In this document: positions 44,390 to 55,191 of the stretch, piece by piece
Layout: each line of letters starts with the position of its first letter
Numbering within the stretch: the first letter of the stretch is position 1
Source: Lycium barbarum
Taxonomy: Eukaryota > Streptophyta > Magnoliopsida > Solanales > Solanaceae
Direction of reading: 5' to 3'
Length of the DNA stretch: 64,000 nt
NCBI RefSeq assembly: GCF_019175385.1
Contig: NC_083344.1
Location: 56,668,782 to 56,732,781, forward strand
The notes under the pieces: generated by a model
The model's input: only the letters and a program-made list of their open reading frames with translations
What the model was told of the DNA's origin: nothing
Database searches by the model: none
Position numbers and translations under genes: made by a program

Positions 44390-47300
44390 TGTCACGACCC
44401 AGCCCCGTGGGCCGCGACTGGTGTCCTTCTGGGACACCCCAAACGAACTCACACCCAGACCATCGTAATCAGACTCGTCCAAACTCAACGTACGTTATTC
44501 GAACTCATCATCGTAATCCGACATCTACCGAACACTTATCCTAAGCAGTCGCCCGTACAGATCAGACAAATCACAAATCAGAAGGAAGGCGGAATGTACA
44601 TCGCCAAATTTCACACACACACATCAGAAGGGTGGCGGAATGCACATCGCCCCCAAATGCATACACATACATACAAACTCAGAGGCCGACTTGGCCATAG
44701 TAGCGTACGGGCCACTTAAGATCGTAAAACAGACTCACATGCAAACACACCGGACCCACGACCCAAAAATCTGACTACAGGCCTCTAGACAAAACAGAAC
44801 ATAAGAACATAGGACGGGACAGGGCCCCGCCGTACCCACTCATCCAAATATACAGAATACAGACACAACAAAAGATATGTACCAAAGTAGGCTCCGGATC
44901 AAAGGGGAGCTCTCCAACACAGCAGAATGAGTAGCCTAAACTGGAGGACCACCCAAACGAGCTTCTGTACCTGCGGGCATGAAACACAGTCCCCGAAGAA
45001 ACGGGGGTCAGTACGGGAGAAGTACTGAGTATGTAAAGCAGAAGGTACAGAAATCACAAACACAGCTGGAGTCAGAAAGAACCAACACACCAACATCGCA
45101 AACAAAGCAAACCTGTGCGGGAGGCGAACGTACAAATGCAAATCAAATCATGTATAGGGTTTAGGAACGTGGTCACCCCCCGACGCTGGTGCCACAACAC
45201 ATCATAACTCCAGAAGGTTTCAAATCTCCGTACAATCTCCAGACACATCATATCACACACACATCATATCATCAGAACGTATCAAATGCCATATCACATC
45301 ATAACTCCATAAACGGTAACCGGCCCTATGGCGAGGCCTCGGAAACCGTAACACATCATAACTCCCGAATATATTATAGTGCGCACGATCACAAAGTCGG
45401 CCCGGGTACCGACGAACGAAGTCATAGCAGGCAGCACGAACAGAGTAGTGCAGAAATCATATGCATATCAAAATAATTTGTCGGACTTAACATATAGTTT
45501 ACGTAGAGGTATATACTGACGCCCGAAGGATCGGAGTAGGAATCAGACTGATCAAAGTATGCGTATAAAAGTTACGAAGTTCCAAACTGCCAAATTCGCA
45601 AGAAAACTGTTCATAAGTCATTTTTCGAAAATCTCACATCATTCAAGTACAGAACGTACATTAATGGCATAGAAAGTTTCAAACACATCCTTGGGTCCTA
45701 AACAGACGGTTGCGGATCATAACGGACACAAATGAATCAAACAAACCGAATAAGGGGAGCCTCGGGGCTCGCGGGCCCACCTCGAGTCAAATTGAGGTGG
45801 CGGACACAAATCACAGACTTTCGGCTCCATAGAGCCATCTACAAAAGTTTCGAGGAGTTTCGGACACAACAGCACAAGTTGTGGAGGTACGAACATTCTT
45901 TTAACCAAATGCGACAAAAAGGGTTCAATCGCGCTGAATGAATAGTGCTCGAACTTGAACTTCGATTTTCAAGAGCAGGGTTATTCCCGAGGGGCCGATC
46001 TTAACCTAGTATGTCTAGGACATGCCAAAAGAATGATAGGTAGGCTTTACATACCTGGTTGGCGCCTTACGCTCCTCAAATCGCAATTCCCGTTTCGTCC
46101 AGAAACTGCAAATGGTCACTTTTACCAATTACTATTCATGAGAATTAACATTTTAGTCTTTGGGCTATATTTGGCTACCGAAATTTTGGCAGCACTTCCC
46201 CTATAAATCTAACACCCCCGAGGCTTAGCTCGGCTCAAAATATAACAACATTAACAGCCCAAACATCATTACACAATACGAATCACAATCAACCACACTA
46301 ACTTCACAATTGCACTTTATTTCATAAGTTGGTAATCCTATTTCCTAACTTCACAATTTCAACTCATATCCACATTATTGTATTCATTCATTCAAGATCA
46401 TTCCACTACATAACAAACAAGTTCCAAACCACATACAAACATCCCCAAAATTCACTACTTTCCAATTTTCATTCAAAACACCAAAAGTTACGACGAACGT
46501 TCTAACTTGCGTCGTTTCATTCCAAACTCATTATCATCAACCATAAATCATGTTCAAAGTCTTTAGTATCATAAATATACTATGATATACAAAAATATAC
46601 CAAGGGTATACACTTTCCAATAACGTCAAAAATTATTTTCTAATACCAACTCACTTCCTTAATCAATCATTTACAACATAATGACCACAACAACACGTTA
46701 TTCAAACTAAACAAGCTCAAATTCTTAGGCCTTTCACCTCCCTCACTTTCGGCCAAACACACCCTTTATACACACACACACCATGCACAAACACAACACC
46801 ATTCCAAAATCTTCATGCTAATTCAATCACTAACACATATGTATCCCTTTCATAACATAAAAACATTGAAATCTTGCCTCTTTCTTTAAATTCCGATTCG
46901 CCGCAAACGTCGTCCTTTCGTCAAACTAATTGTACCACCACGAAGAGGGTCTTGAGTACTTCACCACTATGCAAAACTCAAGATTTTTAAGGCTAAGATC
47001 AAAGCTTGCCAATTTTTTTTCTCTTCCTAAACCCACTTCGGCCGAGAGCCTTATTTGATGCCCCTTTTTTTTTTTTTTTTTTTTTTTGATCTTAATTCTT
47101 GATAATTCAAAGGGTAAGTTGATATATATCCACATCTAGTCATGTGCTTAGCACATGACATTATAAATGGGTTTGGGCCAAAGGCTATGGCCGGCCACCC
47201 TCAAGGACTTGGGCTTCAATTTTTTTGTTGTCCAATTCTTGGCCCAATTCATTAAAAGTCCCGTTTTGTAATTCCCGAAACTAATTCTAAAATTCCAAAT

Positions 47301-47445
47301 TTACCCTCGGCCTTCCCCGAGGTCTTGACATCAATGATTTCATAATCAACATGAGCCTAGCAACTTGAATCAAAATATCTCCTCAACACACACAAGTCTT
47401 ATTTATTTCTTGATTTCCCGTTATACGAAAATACGGGACATAACA
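44390..47445 (-). repeat. 5' LTR of element C (right copy)
   Basis: 3056 bp and almost identical to the left LTR. Visible differences include AACCGTC/CAACGTCC-type single changes, a longer T run near 47065 and the GT-to-GC change at the donor. Ends ATAACA followed by CTATG. Confidence 0.95.
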
Positions 47446-47450
47446 CTATG
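47446..47450. repeat. Target site duplication of element C, right copy
   Basis: CTATG, after which LTR D continues CTTCCATACAG as in its intact 3' copy near 52036. Confidence 0.97.
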
Positions 47451-47950
47451 CTTCCATACAGTTAATATTCATATATTCATCTCTTACTATGTTTCTATTT
47501 ATGCCTTACATACTCAGTACATTGCTCATACTGACCCCTCTTCTTCGATGGCTGCGTTTCATGCCGCGCAGGTACACCCAGACGAGCAGAAGCTAGTATA
47601 GAAGGGGTTCCAGCGAAGTTGGTAGATCCCACTTGGTCCTGGGAGTGCTGCCGAGTCAGAGCTTGTGTGCTAGAATTTCTGAGTCGATGTTAGAGACTTT
47701 GCAGACAGAGTCGTGGGTATAGAGCGTCAGCTTTGTAGACGGCTTCGCCTGTCAATATGTTATTACGTTTAATGTCACGCGTTCCATATGATGATACACT
47801 CTCCAAAAAAAATATATATTGAGAGCTTACTATGCATTTTATTCTGAATTGATTTCAGAGTTTATTTATGTAATAAAAGTCAGCGGGTTCGCTCGGCTCC
47901 AGATATGGGGTCGGGTGCCCATCACACCCTAGTAAGGTCGGGGTGTGACA
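47446..47950 (+). repeat. 5' LTR of element D, part 2
   Basis: Completes the 5' LTR (2963 bp in total once C and one CTATG are removed; 2962 bp for the 3' copy). Contains the double-hairpin block (47510-47575), in which one G of the second stem is changed (TTCTTCGATGGC) compared with TTCTTCGGGGGC in the 3' LTR. Ends GGGGTGTGACA. Confidence 0.93.
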
Positions 47951-47953
47951 AAG

Positions 47954-47965
47954 TGGTATCAGAGC
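47954..47965 (+). other. Primer binding site of element D
   Basis: TGGTATCAGAGC, three bases after the 5' LTR end. Matches initiator Met tRNA. Confidence 0.92.
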
Positions 47966-48001
47966 AGGTCGGTCTAAGGGTTGTTTGCATTGTCGTGTCC
48001 A

Positions 48002-48055
48002 GTAGAGTCCTGTTTATGGGTGTGAAGCCGACCACATTTATAAACAGGAGGCTGC
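48002..48055 (+). other. Leader stem-loop of element D
   Basis: Left arm GTAGAGTCCTGTTTATGGGT and right arm CATTTATAAACAGGAGGCTG. Compared with element A, the C-T-T of one arm has become C-C-T and the other arm keeps pairing. It starts 37 bases downstream of the primer binding site. Confidence 0.55.
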
Positions 48056-48663
48056 GGGGCATTTAGGAATTGTTGACCTTCTTTCAGTCTTAAATCGTGC
48101 GATAGAGCCAAGTCATAAGGAATAAGATTTCCCGATACGAGCTATACGTACGACGGAAGAAGGCGATCGATGCTATGGAAGGTCATAGAGGTAAGTCCTG
48201 ACGTATTTGTTCTGTTACCTGAAACTGGAAACACTGGATGGCTGGAATGTGTCATATGGCCGTATGTTCTGTGAAGTGTTGTCGATATTTGCTACGCACA
48301 GATTTTGAATAGTAGGTATGGTAAAGGAGATTCTGCCAGAATGGATACGCCTAACAGGAAGAAGCGTGGAAAGGAAATACGGTACATAGGCAATAAGTGA
48401 GATGCGTTGTTTCAGAAAGGGTATGGATTTGGCATGACGATGAAGGTGCGCTCACTACTATCGGGAATCTGGGAACCCAGGACAGGAAGTAGTCATACAC
48501 ACAGGTGGAAGGTGAACATTGGGAATTGAAAAGGGTAAAACAATAATTGTCAAAGAAAGGGCGTGTTACGAAAAATTTTCAGAACCTGTAAGACTTCGAC
48601 TTGCTCTAGAACATGTAATAAAGGTCATGTGAGGAAGCGGATGCGAAAATATCAGCATTAAGA
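48056..48663 (+). other. Non-coding interior of element D, 5' part
   Basis: No gag motifs and no long open frame. It aligns in patches with the interior of B. A GGTAAGTCC donor-like string follows ATGGAAGGTCATAGA near 48190; no matching acceptor is proposed. Confidence 0.55.
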
Positions 48664-48741
48664 CACCGAATTCCAGTGATGTTTTTGGGTTAAGCGTGCT
48701 CAGGTGGGAGCAATTCTATGATGGGTGACCCCCTGGGAAGT
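48664..48741 (+). other. 5S rRNA-like segment in element D
   Basis: CACCGAATTCCAGTG, then GGGTTAAGCGTGCT, then GATGGGTGACCCCCTGGGAAGT. It is almost identical to the B copy, including the diverged middle, and has the sense direction of the element. Box A- and box C-like parts keep 5S order and spacing. Confidence 0.75.
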
Positions 48742-49537
48742 TGGCAAGAAATTCTATAAATTGAGACATAAGAGACAAATGAAAAGCTAGGGTAGTATAA
48801 GGAAAATTAGGATATACGGAATGGTTGGATACCACAAAAAGATGCGTAGGACGAGGCAGACTAGCTCGGTGAAGGGACAAAGAGTGTGTCACAGCTCGGG
48901 AATTAGGATAGGCTTGAAAAGCGTATGGAAGTATTTAGTGGACTAGTTGATAGTAAAGATATATATATATGTATATATGAAGGCGTAAGATATCCCACAC
49001 GTGATTATATCGGAGGACATGTCAGTTCCACCAACCGGCGCTACGGTAAGGAAGGCATTGACCACGCAAGGGTACCAAAGTTTGAGGGACGGCAAAAATA
49101 AATGGTACAAGTGTTACCAGGTAAACTACTATTATTTTTACTATAGGTTAAGCTTGGAAATTCTAGTATAAAAATATTTGGAAAATAAAGGGAGTGAGTA
49201 GATGGAGACGAGGAGAACAAAGTGTCGGAAGGAATAGTGACTAGGATAGGGGGAGGTGAAGTAAGAGGGAGAATGCTTACGCTTGAAATAATGTTGAGGT
49301 GAGTGACTTATAAAAGAATAGGTATGTGGCTATATTAATATAGCTAAAGGTTCGACGAGCAAGAATAGGGGGAGTAGTAGATTAGAAAACCTACGACAGG
49401 AAATGAGGACTTATGCAAAGACCCAGGAGTTCGATGATAAAGAAAGTAAGGGAAACAATAAGGAACGGGCATAAAGGAAAGGACAACTATAAAGAGGAAC
49501 CCTCCCGAAGTATTATGACACCCCATAAGATCAATTG
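48742..49537 (+). other. Non-coding interior of element D, 3' part
   Basis: Purine-rich, no protein motif. Just after the 5S-like segment the sequence (GGCAAGAAATTCTATAAATT) is shared with B. Includes a short (TA)n at 48960-48972. Confidence 0.55.
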
Positions 49538-49573
49538 AACATTCGAGGAAGAATGTTTTAAAGGGGGGGAGGA
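49538..49573 (+). other. Palindrome and polypurine tract of element D
   Basis: AACATTCGAGGAAGAATGTT (49538-49557; one arm mismatch) then AAAGGGGGGGAGGA up to the 3' LTR at 49574. Confidence 0.87.
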
Positions 49574-52535
49574 TGTTATATCCCGTATTTTATACGTTCG
49601 GATATTTCAAGGTAGTCGTGGCAAAGCTAAGGGAATGACCATCTCCCAAAATTATTTTAATGTATAAGTTGGTTATGAATATGAGTAATATGGAAATATC
49701 GGGAAAGGTTAAGGGTAAAAAGAGGAATTCGCAAAATGGTTCATGGAAACAATGCGGAAGGCCAGGGGCAAAACGGGAATTTCACACAAGGATCAGGGAT
49801 AAAGATTATATTATCTGAGTATGAGAATGTATATATATGGCATTTGGAGAGCGTAGGAAGTAAATCGGTTAACGTGATCACTCGAGGACAGCCCTCGTAA
49901 CCATAAGCCAAGGTGGGGCCCACCCATCGAGATTTTATTAAAGACATATAAAGAGATATATGGGTAGTACATGTGAAGTTGAGCAAGTCCTAAGAAGGAC
50001 CCATAAGCCAAAAATGAGTGTAAGCCCTCCAAAAGGACGATTTAAGAAAACGTTTTCGGATGACCTGATTTGGAGGGGCAAAAACGGCATTATACGTTTG
50101 GAATTTGGAAAAACTCCCAGAAATAAAAGTTGTAGATAATTGAATTAGATTTCCAATGGTAGGTTGTGGACCCTCACATGATGTCGGAATCAAAAGTTAT
50201 GGCCATTTTAAGAGAGAGACCTCAAGCTGCCAAAAAAAAAAAGAGAAACCGCGGGCCCCACGTGGGGAGGTCGGTGAAACCGACCTAGGCGGCCTATAAA
50301 TACCCCATAAATCTGTTATTTTCAGCAAAATTAACCTTCCAAAAGTCCTAGAATCCTCTCAAAACCTCTCCCAAATATTATTATCCAATAAATCAAAAAT
50401 TTGGCAAGATTACGCCAAACTAGTCCATGAAAGGTGATTGTTCTTCCTTCTACTCAAGTGTGGCGTTGGAAAAAATTTATGTGGCTGAGTTTCTTCAAGT
50501 ATAAGGTATTCTATTCATCCCATCTTTTGTGTTTAGTTTATTTTAAGGTCTAGCATGCTTTAAAAACGAATATAGTTATGGAGAAGGGTCATAAAATGTT
50601 GTGTTGAAGCTATTGTGTTTATGGGTTGTTTGAACATGTTGTGGCCGTGTGTATGGACTGATTTATATATGTACAGATGGTATATAATGATTTTAGTTTG
50701 TTGACGAGATTATACTACTCGATTGGGACGAAAGGAAGTGCATATTGTTGTTGTATGTTGAAAAACATCGTGTGGGATGTTTATGAAATATATTGGTATG
50801 AATAATAGTGTTGTGATGTTGATATTGTTGGAATAATTGTTGGTATTGTTGTTGGTTTGGCCGGGTTGAATTCCCGGACTGTTGTTGATTAAAATTAGCC
50901 GAGCTAGAATCTCGGGGATGGTGTATTTACAGGGGAGAAGCTGCCGAAATTTCGGCAGATTATAAATGAATTCATTTGAAGGGTTAAGACAAGTGTATGA
51001 TGATGAGTCTAATGATTATGTCAATCTTCTTGAATGTAGACAAACAAGTTGGACGAATAGGCGTAGCTAGTAAGGCGCGGCACAGGTATGTTAAGGCTCG
51101 ACCCTTTTCTTCCTTGGCATGATCTCTATGTCGCAAGTTTACGAATGTTTCCATAGTATCCTTATCTTCAAAAGTTATAAGCCTATAACACTAAGGTATA
51201 AGTCTTTCCCTAATAGTTTACAAACTGTTTTCCAAAATACCTATATTTTTCCAAAAACCATGTTTTAAGAAGTTGAAAGCTTTTATGACTAGAACGACGA
51301 ATATGATTCTTATAATGACCATGATAATGCCAGATATGAGAAAACGTCTATGATGAGTATGTTAAGAATGGTTCCATGTTGGAAAATCCTATGTTATGGG
51401 TTCGATACGAAAATGGGAATATTGAGTTATTTCTTGATTCTCAACTTTACTCCTTGATAACAATTCTATTTTCTTCCAAAAACTTTAAAGCATATGATTC
51501 AACGTCTTATGAAATTTATGATCTTATCCTATGTTATTTGGCATTAGTCTCATCTTATATAATTGTTCCTTCAAGGTGAGACGTGACGACCATGATGATT
51601 CCATAATATAATCGGAGGTTACCGACCTTACGTCACTCCGATAGAGTTGTAGTTTTTCTTTGGGATCTCCTGCATGTTATGATATGATATAAGTATATAT
51701 ATGTATATGGGGAAGATGGAAAAAAGGGCAGAGCGCTATAGACGCTGGGATATACACACGGTACATGTATCCGTATTTGACATGATATCATCCCGGACGC
51801 GGGGTGCCCGGACGCGGGATATATATAAATAATTATGGTTAAATGGATCGGCTGCCGACGCCTCGGCAACATGACATGTTCTATTTTCATACATATATGA
51901 ACAAGAAATGCCTTTCAAAGGAAAGATAAGCATGCATGGCATCCGCCCTCAGAGGCACTCACATGTACAGGTTATTCCCTTATCTTATGATATTCACATG
52001 TACAGGTTATTCCTTTACCTTATGATATGTTCTATGCTTCCATACAGTTAATATTCATATATTCATCTCTTACTATGTTTCTATTTATGCCTTACATACT
52101 CAGTACATTGCTCGTACTGACCCCTCTTCTTCGGGGGCTGCGTTTCATGCCGCGCAGGTACACCCAGACGAGCAGAAGCTAGTATAGAAGGGGTTCTGGT
52201 GAAGTTGGTAGATCCCACTTGGTCCTGGGAGTGCTGCCGAGTCAGAGCTTGTGTGCTAGAATTTATGAGTCGATGTTAGAGACTTTGCAGACAGAGTCGT
52301 GGGTATAGAGCGTCAGCTTTGTAGACGGCTTCGCCTGTCAATATGTTATTACGTTTCATGTCACGCGTTCCATATGATGATACACTCTCCAAAAAAAAAA
52401 CTATTGAGAGCTTACTATGCATTTTATTCTGAATTGATTCCAGAGTTTATTTATGTAATAAGAGTCAGCGGGTTCGCTCGGCTCCAGATATGAGGTCGGG
52501 TGCCCATCACACCCTAGTAAGGTCGGGGTGTGACA
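49574..52535 (+). repeat. 3' LTR of element D
   Basis: 2962 bp, intact, TGTTATATCCCG to GGGGTGTGACA. Gives the empty-site sequence for the element C insertion. Contains G-box promoter (50256-50304), core palindrome (50941-50958) and the full double-hairpin block (52097-52161). Confidence 0.96.
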
Positions 52536-52540
52536 CATGT
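52536..52540. repeat. Target site duplication of element D, right copy
   Basis: CATGT, followed by AGTTGTTGATGTCG, as in uninterrupted array units. Confidence 0.95.
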
Positions 52541-53147
52541 AGTTGTTGATGTCGTTATGGTTGTGGTATAGTTATCTTGGATGTGAGGGAAGTGAGCGAT
52601 ATAGGGGAAATGCCGCCCAATTTTCTAGAAATGAGTTACTAACTTCGAAATACGTTTTAAGTTTTTCCGTAGCTTAACTATAGTTCTTAATGTCTTAATA
52701 TAGGTTGTGGTACTTCGGGCAGCGTATACATACTTGCTAACCCTTCTTTCTTTTTGGCATGATCTATGTGAGACGAATAGACGACGAATGTATAAACTCC
52801 AAAGGAGCTCCTATTCTTAGAGACACTAGGATGGCTAATGTTCCTGATTTCCAGAAGCTATTTCAGTATGTCCTGATACGTGTCTATGATTCTTGAAGTT
52901 CTATTTGATATAATCCATAGTGATATTCGAGGGGTACTTGACATGACTGTTGTCTTTTATTCTCAAGTGTTAGCTCATTCTAATTATTCTATTGAGTCTC
53001 AGAGGATGATTTAGTTTGCATATGGTTGCTCATTATTCTGCTCGTGCATGCCGTTAATATATCTCTCACCAAGTCCTGGGCCGAGTATGTTTTCGTGCAC
53101 AGTTTCACTGCATTGTTCACCGAGTCCCTCACTAGAAGGCCGGGTAC

Positions 53148-53206
<59 letters not shown>

Positions 53207-53537
53207 ATGATTATGGCACCGAGTCCCATGATGGGCCGAATATGGTATGTGTGCAGGAAGTATGCTACCTTGGCCTTACCGGCTTGTTGGTATTATCTGT
53301 GTGTAGGTAGTCCTTAGCAGAGTTTCGAATTTGGAGTGGTTCGCTCGGGTCTAGTCTGGCACCGAGTGCCGGTCACGTCGCTCTAGATTTGGGGCGTGAC
53401 AAAACCCTTCCTTGGAAGACGTATAAATGAAGATGAACCAGCTACGGACCCTATGGGCAGAACTATACCTACACCAGCTCTCGACGGGCACTCCCGCATA
53501 ATATGACCTAACTGGCCAGCGGCATAACAAGCATCTG
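52541..53537 (+). repeat. Array unit 7, right part, with 136-bp spacer
   Basis: Completes unit 7 (2246 bp of LTR-like sequence once D is removed), ending GTGACA at 53401. The spacer 53402-53537 has the variant ACACCAGCTCTCG, shared with the start of unit 9. The second microsatellite is greatly expanded (53149-53203). Confidence 0.88.
53149..53203. repeat. Expanded (TA)n in unit 7
   Basis: About 27 dinucleotides between CGGGTACG and GATATGATTATGG, where other units have 5-14. Confidence 0.95.
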
Positions 53538-55191
53538 TGTTATCTTCTTTATTTTTGTAGCTTGAATTATTCGTAAGTTAATCGACATTAGTTCTGGGAC
53601 AAGATTATTTTTGAGATATGAGACAAGGACTTTTAAATCCCGATTTTAATATTGCACAGTCTGCAAATTAAATACAATTAGTGGAGATATTAGTGGAGAT
53701 CAAGGATTAATTAATAGCCATGATCAGATTATTAAGTGGGCCCCACTAAAATACATGGACAATTGTGATTGGAGCATGGATGATGGCATGCAAAAGTTGG
53801 CTGGCCACATGTCAAGTGGGTAGGCAGCATATATATATATATATATAGGTGATGACTAATTAGTAGTAATACACTTCATTTCATCTTCTCTAATTCAATT
53901 GAAAGCAAGAACTAAACAACCATGGCTTCTCACGGCTAACTCCAAGTGATTGAAAGGGAAATTTAATGTTCTAGTTTCATTTTCTTGTTGAAATTAGGAG
54001 TATGTAGCATGTTCAATTTACCTTGTTCCTAAGGCAAAAACGTTCCAGCCCTCTCCTTGATAAAGTGAGCAGCAACTTTCTTATTCTTTTGAATTGAAGA
54101 CCTTGTTCCTATGGGATGGGGAAGCCATGTTAGAATTTAAATTGAGGAAGATGAAGTGATACAATTGGTGCAAGTGATTGTAGAATCTGTCCTAACTAAT
54201 TTAAGGTAAGATTTCTTCTTCTTGTAATGTAGTTGGAGTTAATGATGTTGTAATGGAGAGATTAAATTGTATTAGGCAAAATTGGAAGTAAGAAAATTGC
54301 ATGATTATTGTTGACGTTGTAATTGGGCAGAATTGGAGTTGTCTTAATTTGATAATGGTGGATTAGGTTTGATTGTTGTTGTGGTTATTGTTGTTATGGA
54401 TTATGTGTTAAAAATGAAGGAATCTTGATATTTAAAGTTGTAGTTGTTTTATGAGATTGTTGAGACATGAATTGGATTAGGTGTTCATGAGGTTGTCGGG
54501 CTGTTCTTATTGAGTTGAAGAATTAAAGGTGTAGGTATAACTAAGTAATTGTGTTGTTGTGGTTGATGGGCTGTTTGGGGCATGTTGTTGTTATGTTATT
54601 GATGGGATTTGCTGTTATATGGATAATAGTTATTGATTGTTGCGTTGCTCGATTCAGAAGAAAATATAAGTTTAAAATGTACCTCTAGTAGTCCGAAAGA
54701 TTAATTTTGGGTAGTTGTAATTGTTGGACTATTATAAGGTCATTGCGATGATGTGTTGTGGCTTTAAATCATTAGGAATAACTTGAATATGTTGTGGTCT
54801 GTATGTTGACTGTTATTAAATGTTGTAACGTGTGGACTGATTTGGAATGTTGTACGGGCCATTTCGAGGTGTTCTTGGATCTTGTTTTGAATAGTTCTTG
54901 ACATGGTAACTTGGACATGTAGTTGTTGATGTCGTTATGGTTGTGGTATAGTTAGCTTGGATGTGAGGGAAGTGAGCGATATAGGGGAAATGCTGCCCAA
55001 TTTTCTAGAAATGAGTTACTAACTTCGAAATACGTTTTACGTTTTTCCGTAGCTTAAGTATAGTTCTTAACGTCTTAATATAGGTTGAGGTACTTCGGGC
55101 AGCGTATACATACTTGCTAACCCTACACCAGCTCTCGACGGGCACTCCCGCATAATATGACCTAACTGGCCAGCGGCATAACAAGCATCTG
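53538..55191 (+). repeat. Array unit 8 (3' third deleted)
   Basis: Begins TGTTATCTTCTTTA, TATA region 53829-53847. At about 55124 it jumps from GCTAACCC to TACACCAGCTCTCGACG of a spacer, losing about 800 bp including the CACCGAG motifs and the LTR-like end. Shares ATTAGGCAAAATTGG and TTGCTGTTATATGG with unit 9 only. Confidence 0.88.

Larger units (their letters stand above)
37950..47445 (-). mobile_element. Element C: gag-only LTR retrotransposon nested in the 5' LTR of D
   Basis: 9496 bp with LTRs of 3057 and 3056 bp, CTATG target duplication, Met-tRNA primer site, polypurine tract and an interior of 3383 bp. It codes for a complete gag with no protease, reverse transcriptase or integrase. 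LTR ends and gag match element A, so it is a pol-deleted relative of that family. The LTRs differ at about 16 sites by eye (roughly 0.5%), the fewest in the window, which agrees with its nested position. It needs enzymes from a full element. Confidence 0.93.
35487..52535 (+). mobile_element. Element D: non-coding LTR retrotransposon carrying nested element C
   Basis: Without element C it is about 7.55 kb: LTRs of about 2.96 kb and a 1623-bp interior. TG...CA ends, CATGT target duplication, Met-tRNA primer site (47954) and polypurine tract (49560). The interior has no gag or pol, so it depends on other elements. Its promoter differs from the others by a G-box palindrome and a TATAAATA box. By eye the LTRs differ by about 1%. 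The interior is related to that of B. Confidence 0.92.

Noticed and set aside
48664..48741. Functional 5S rRNA gene
   Set aside because: Only about two thirds of the molecule is matched, the middle is diverged and there is no T-run terminator; it is called a 5S-like segment instead.
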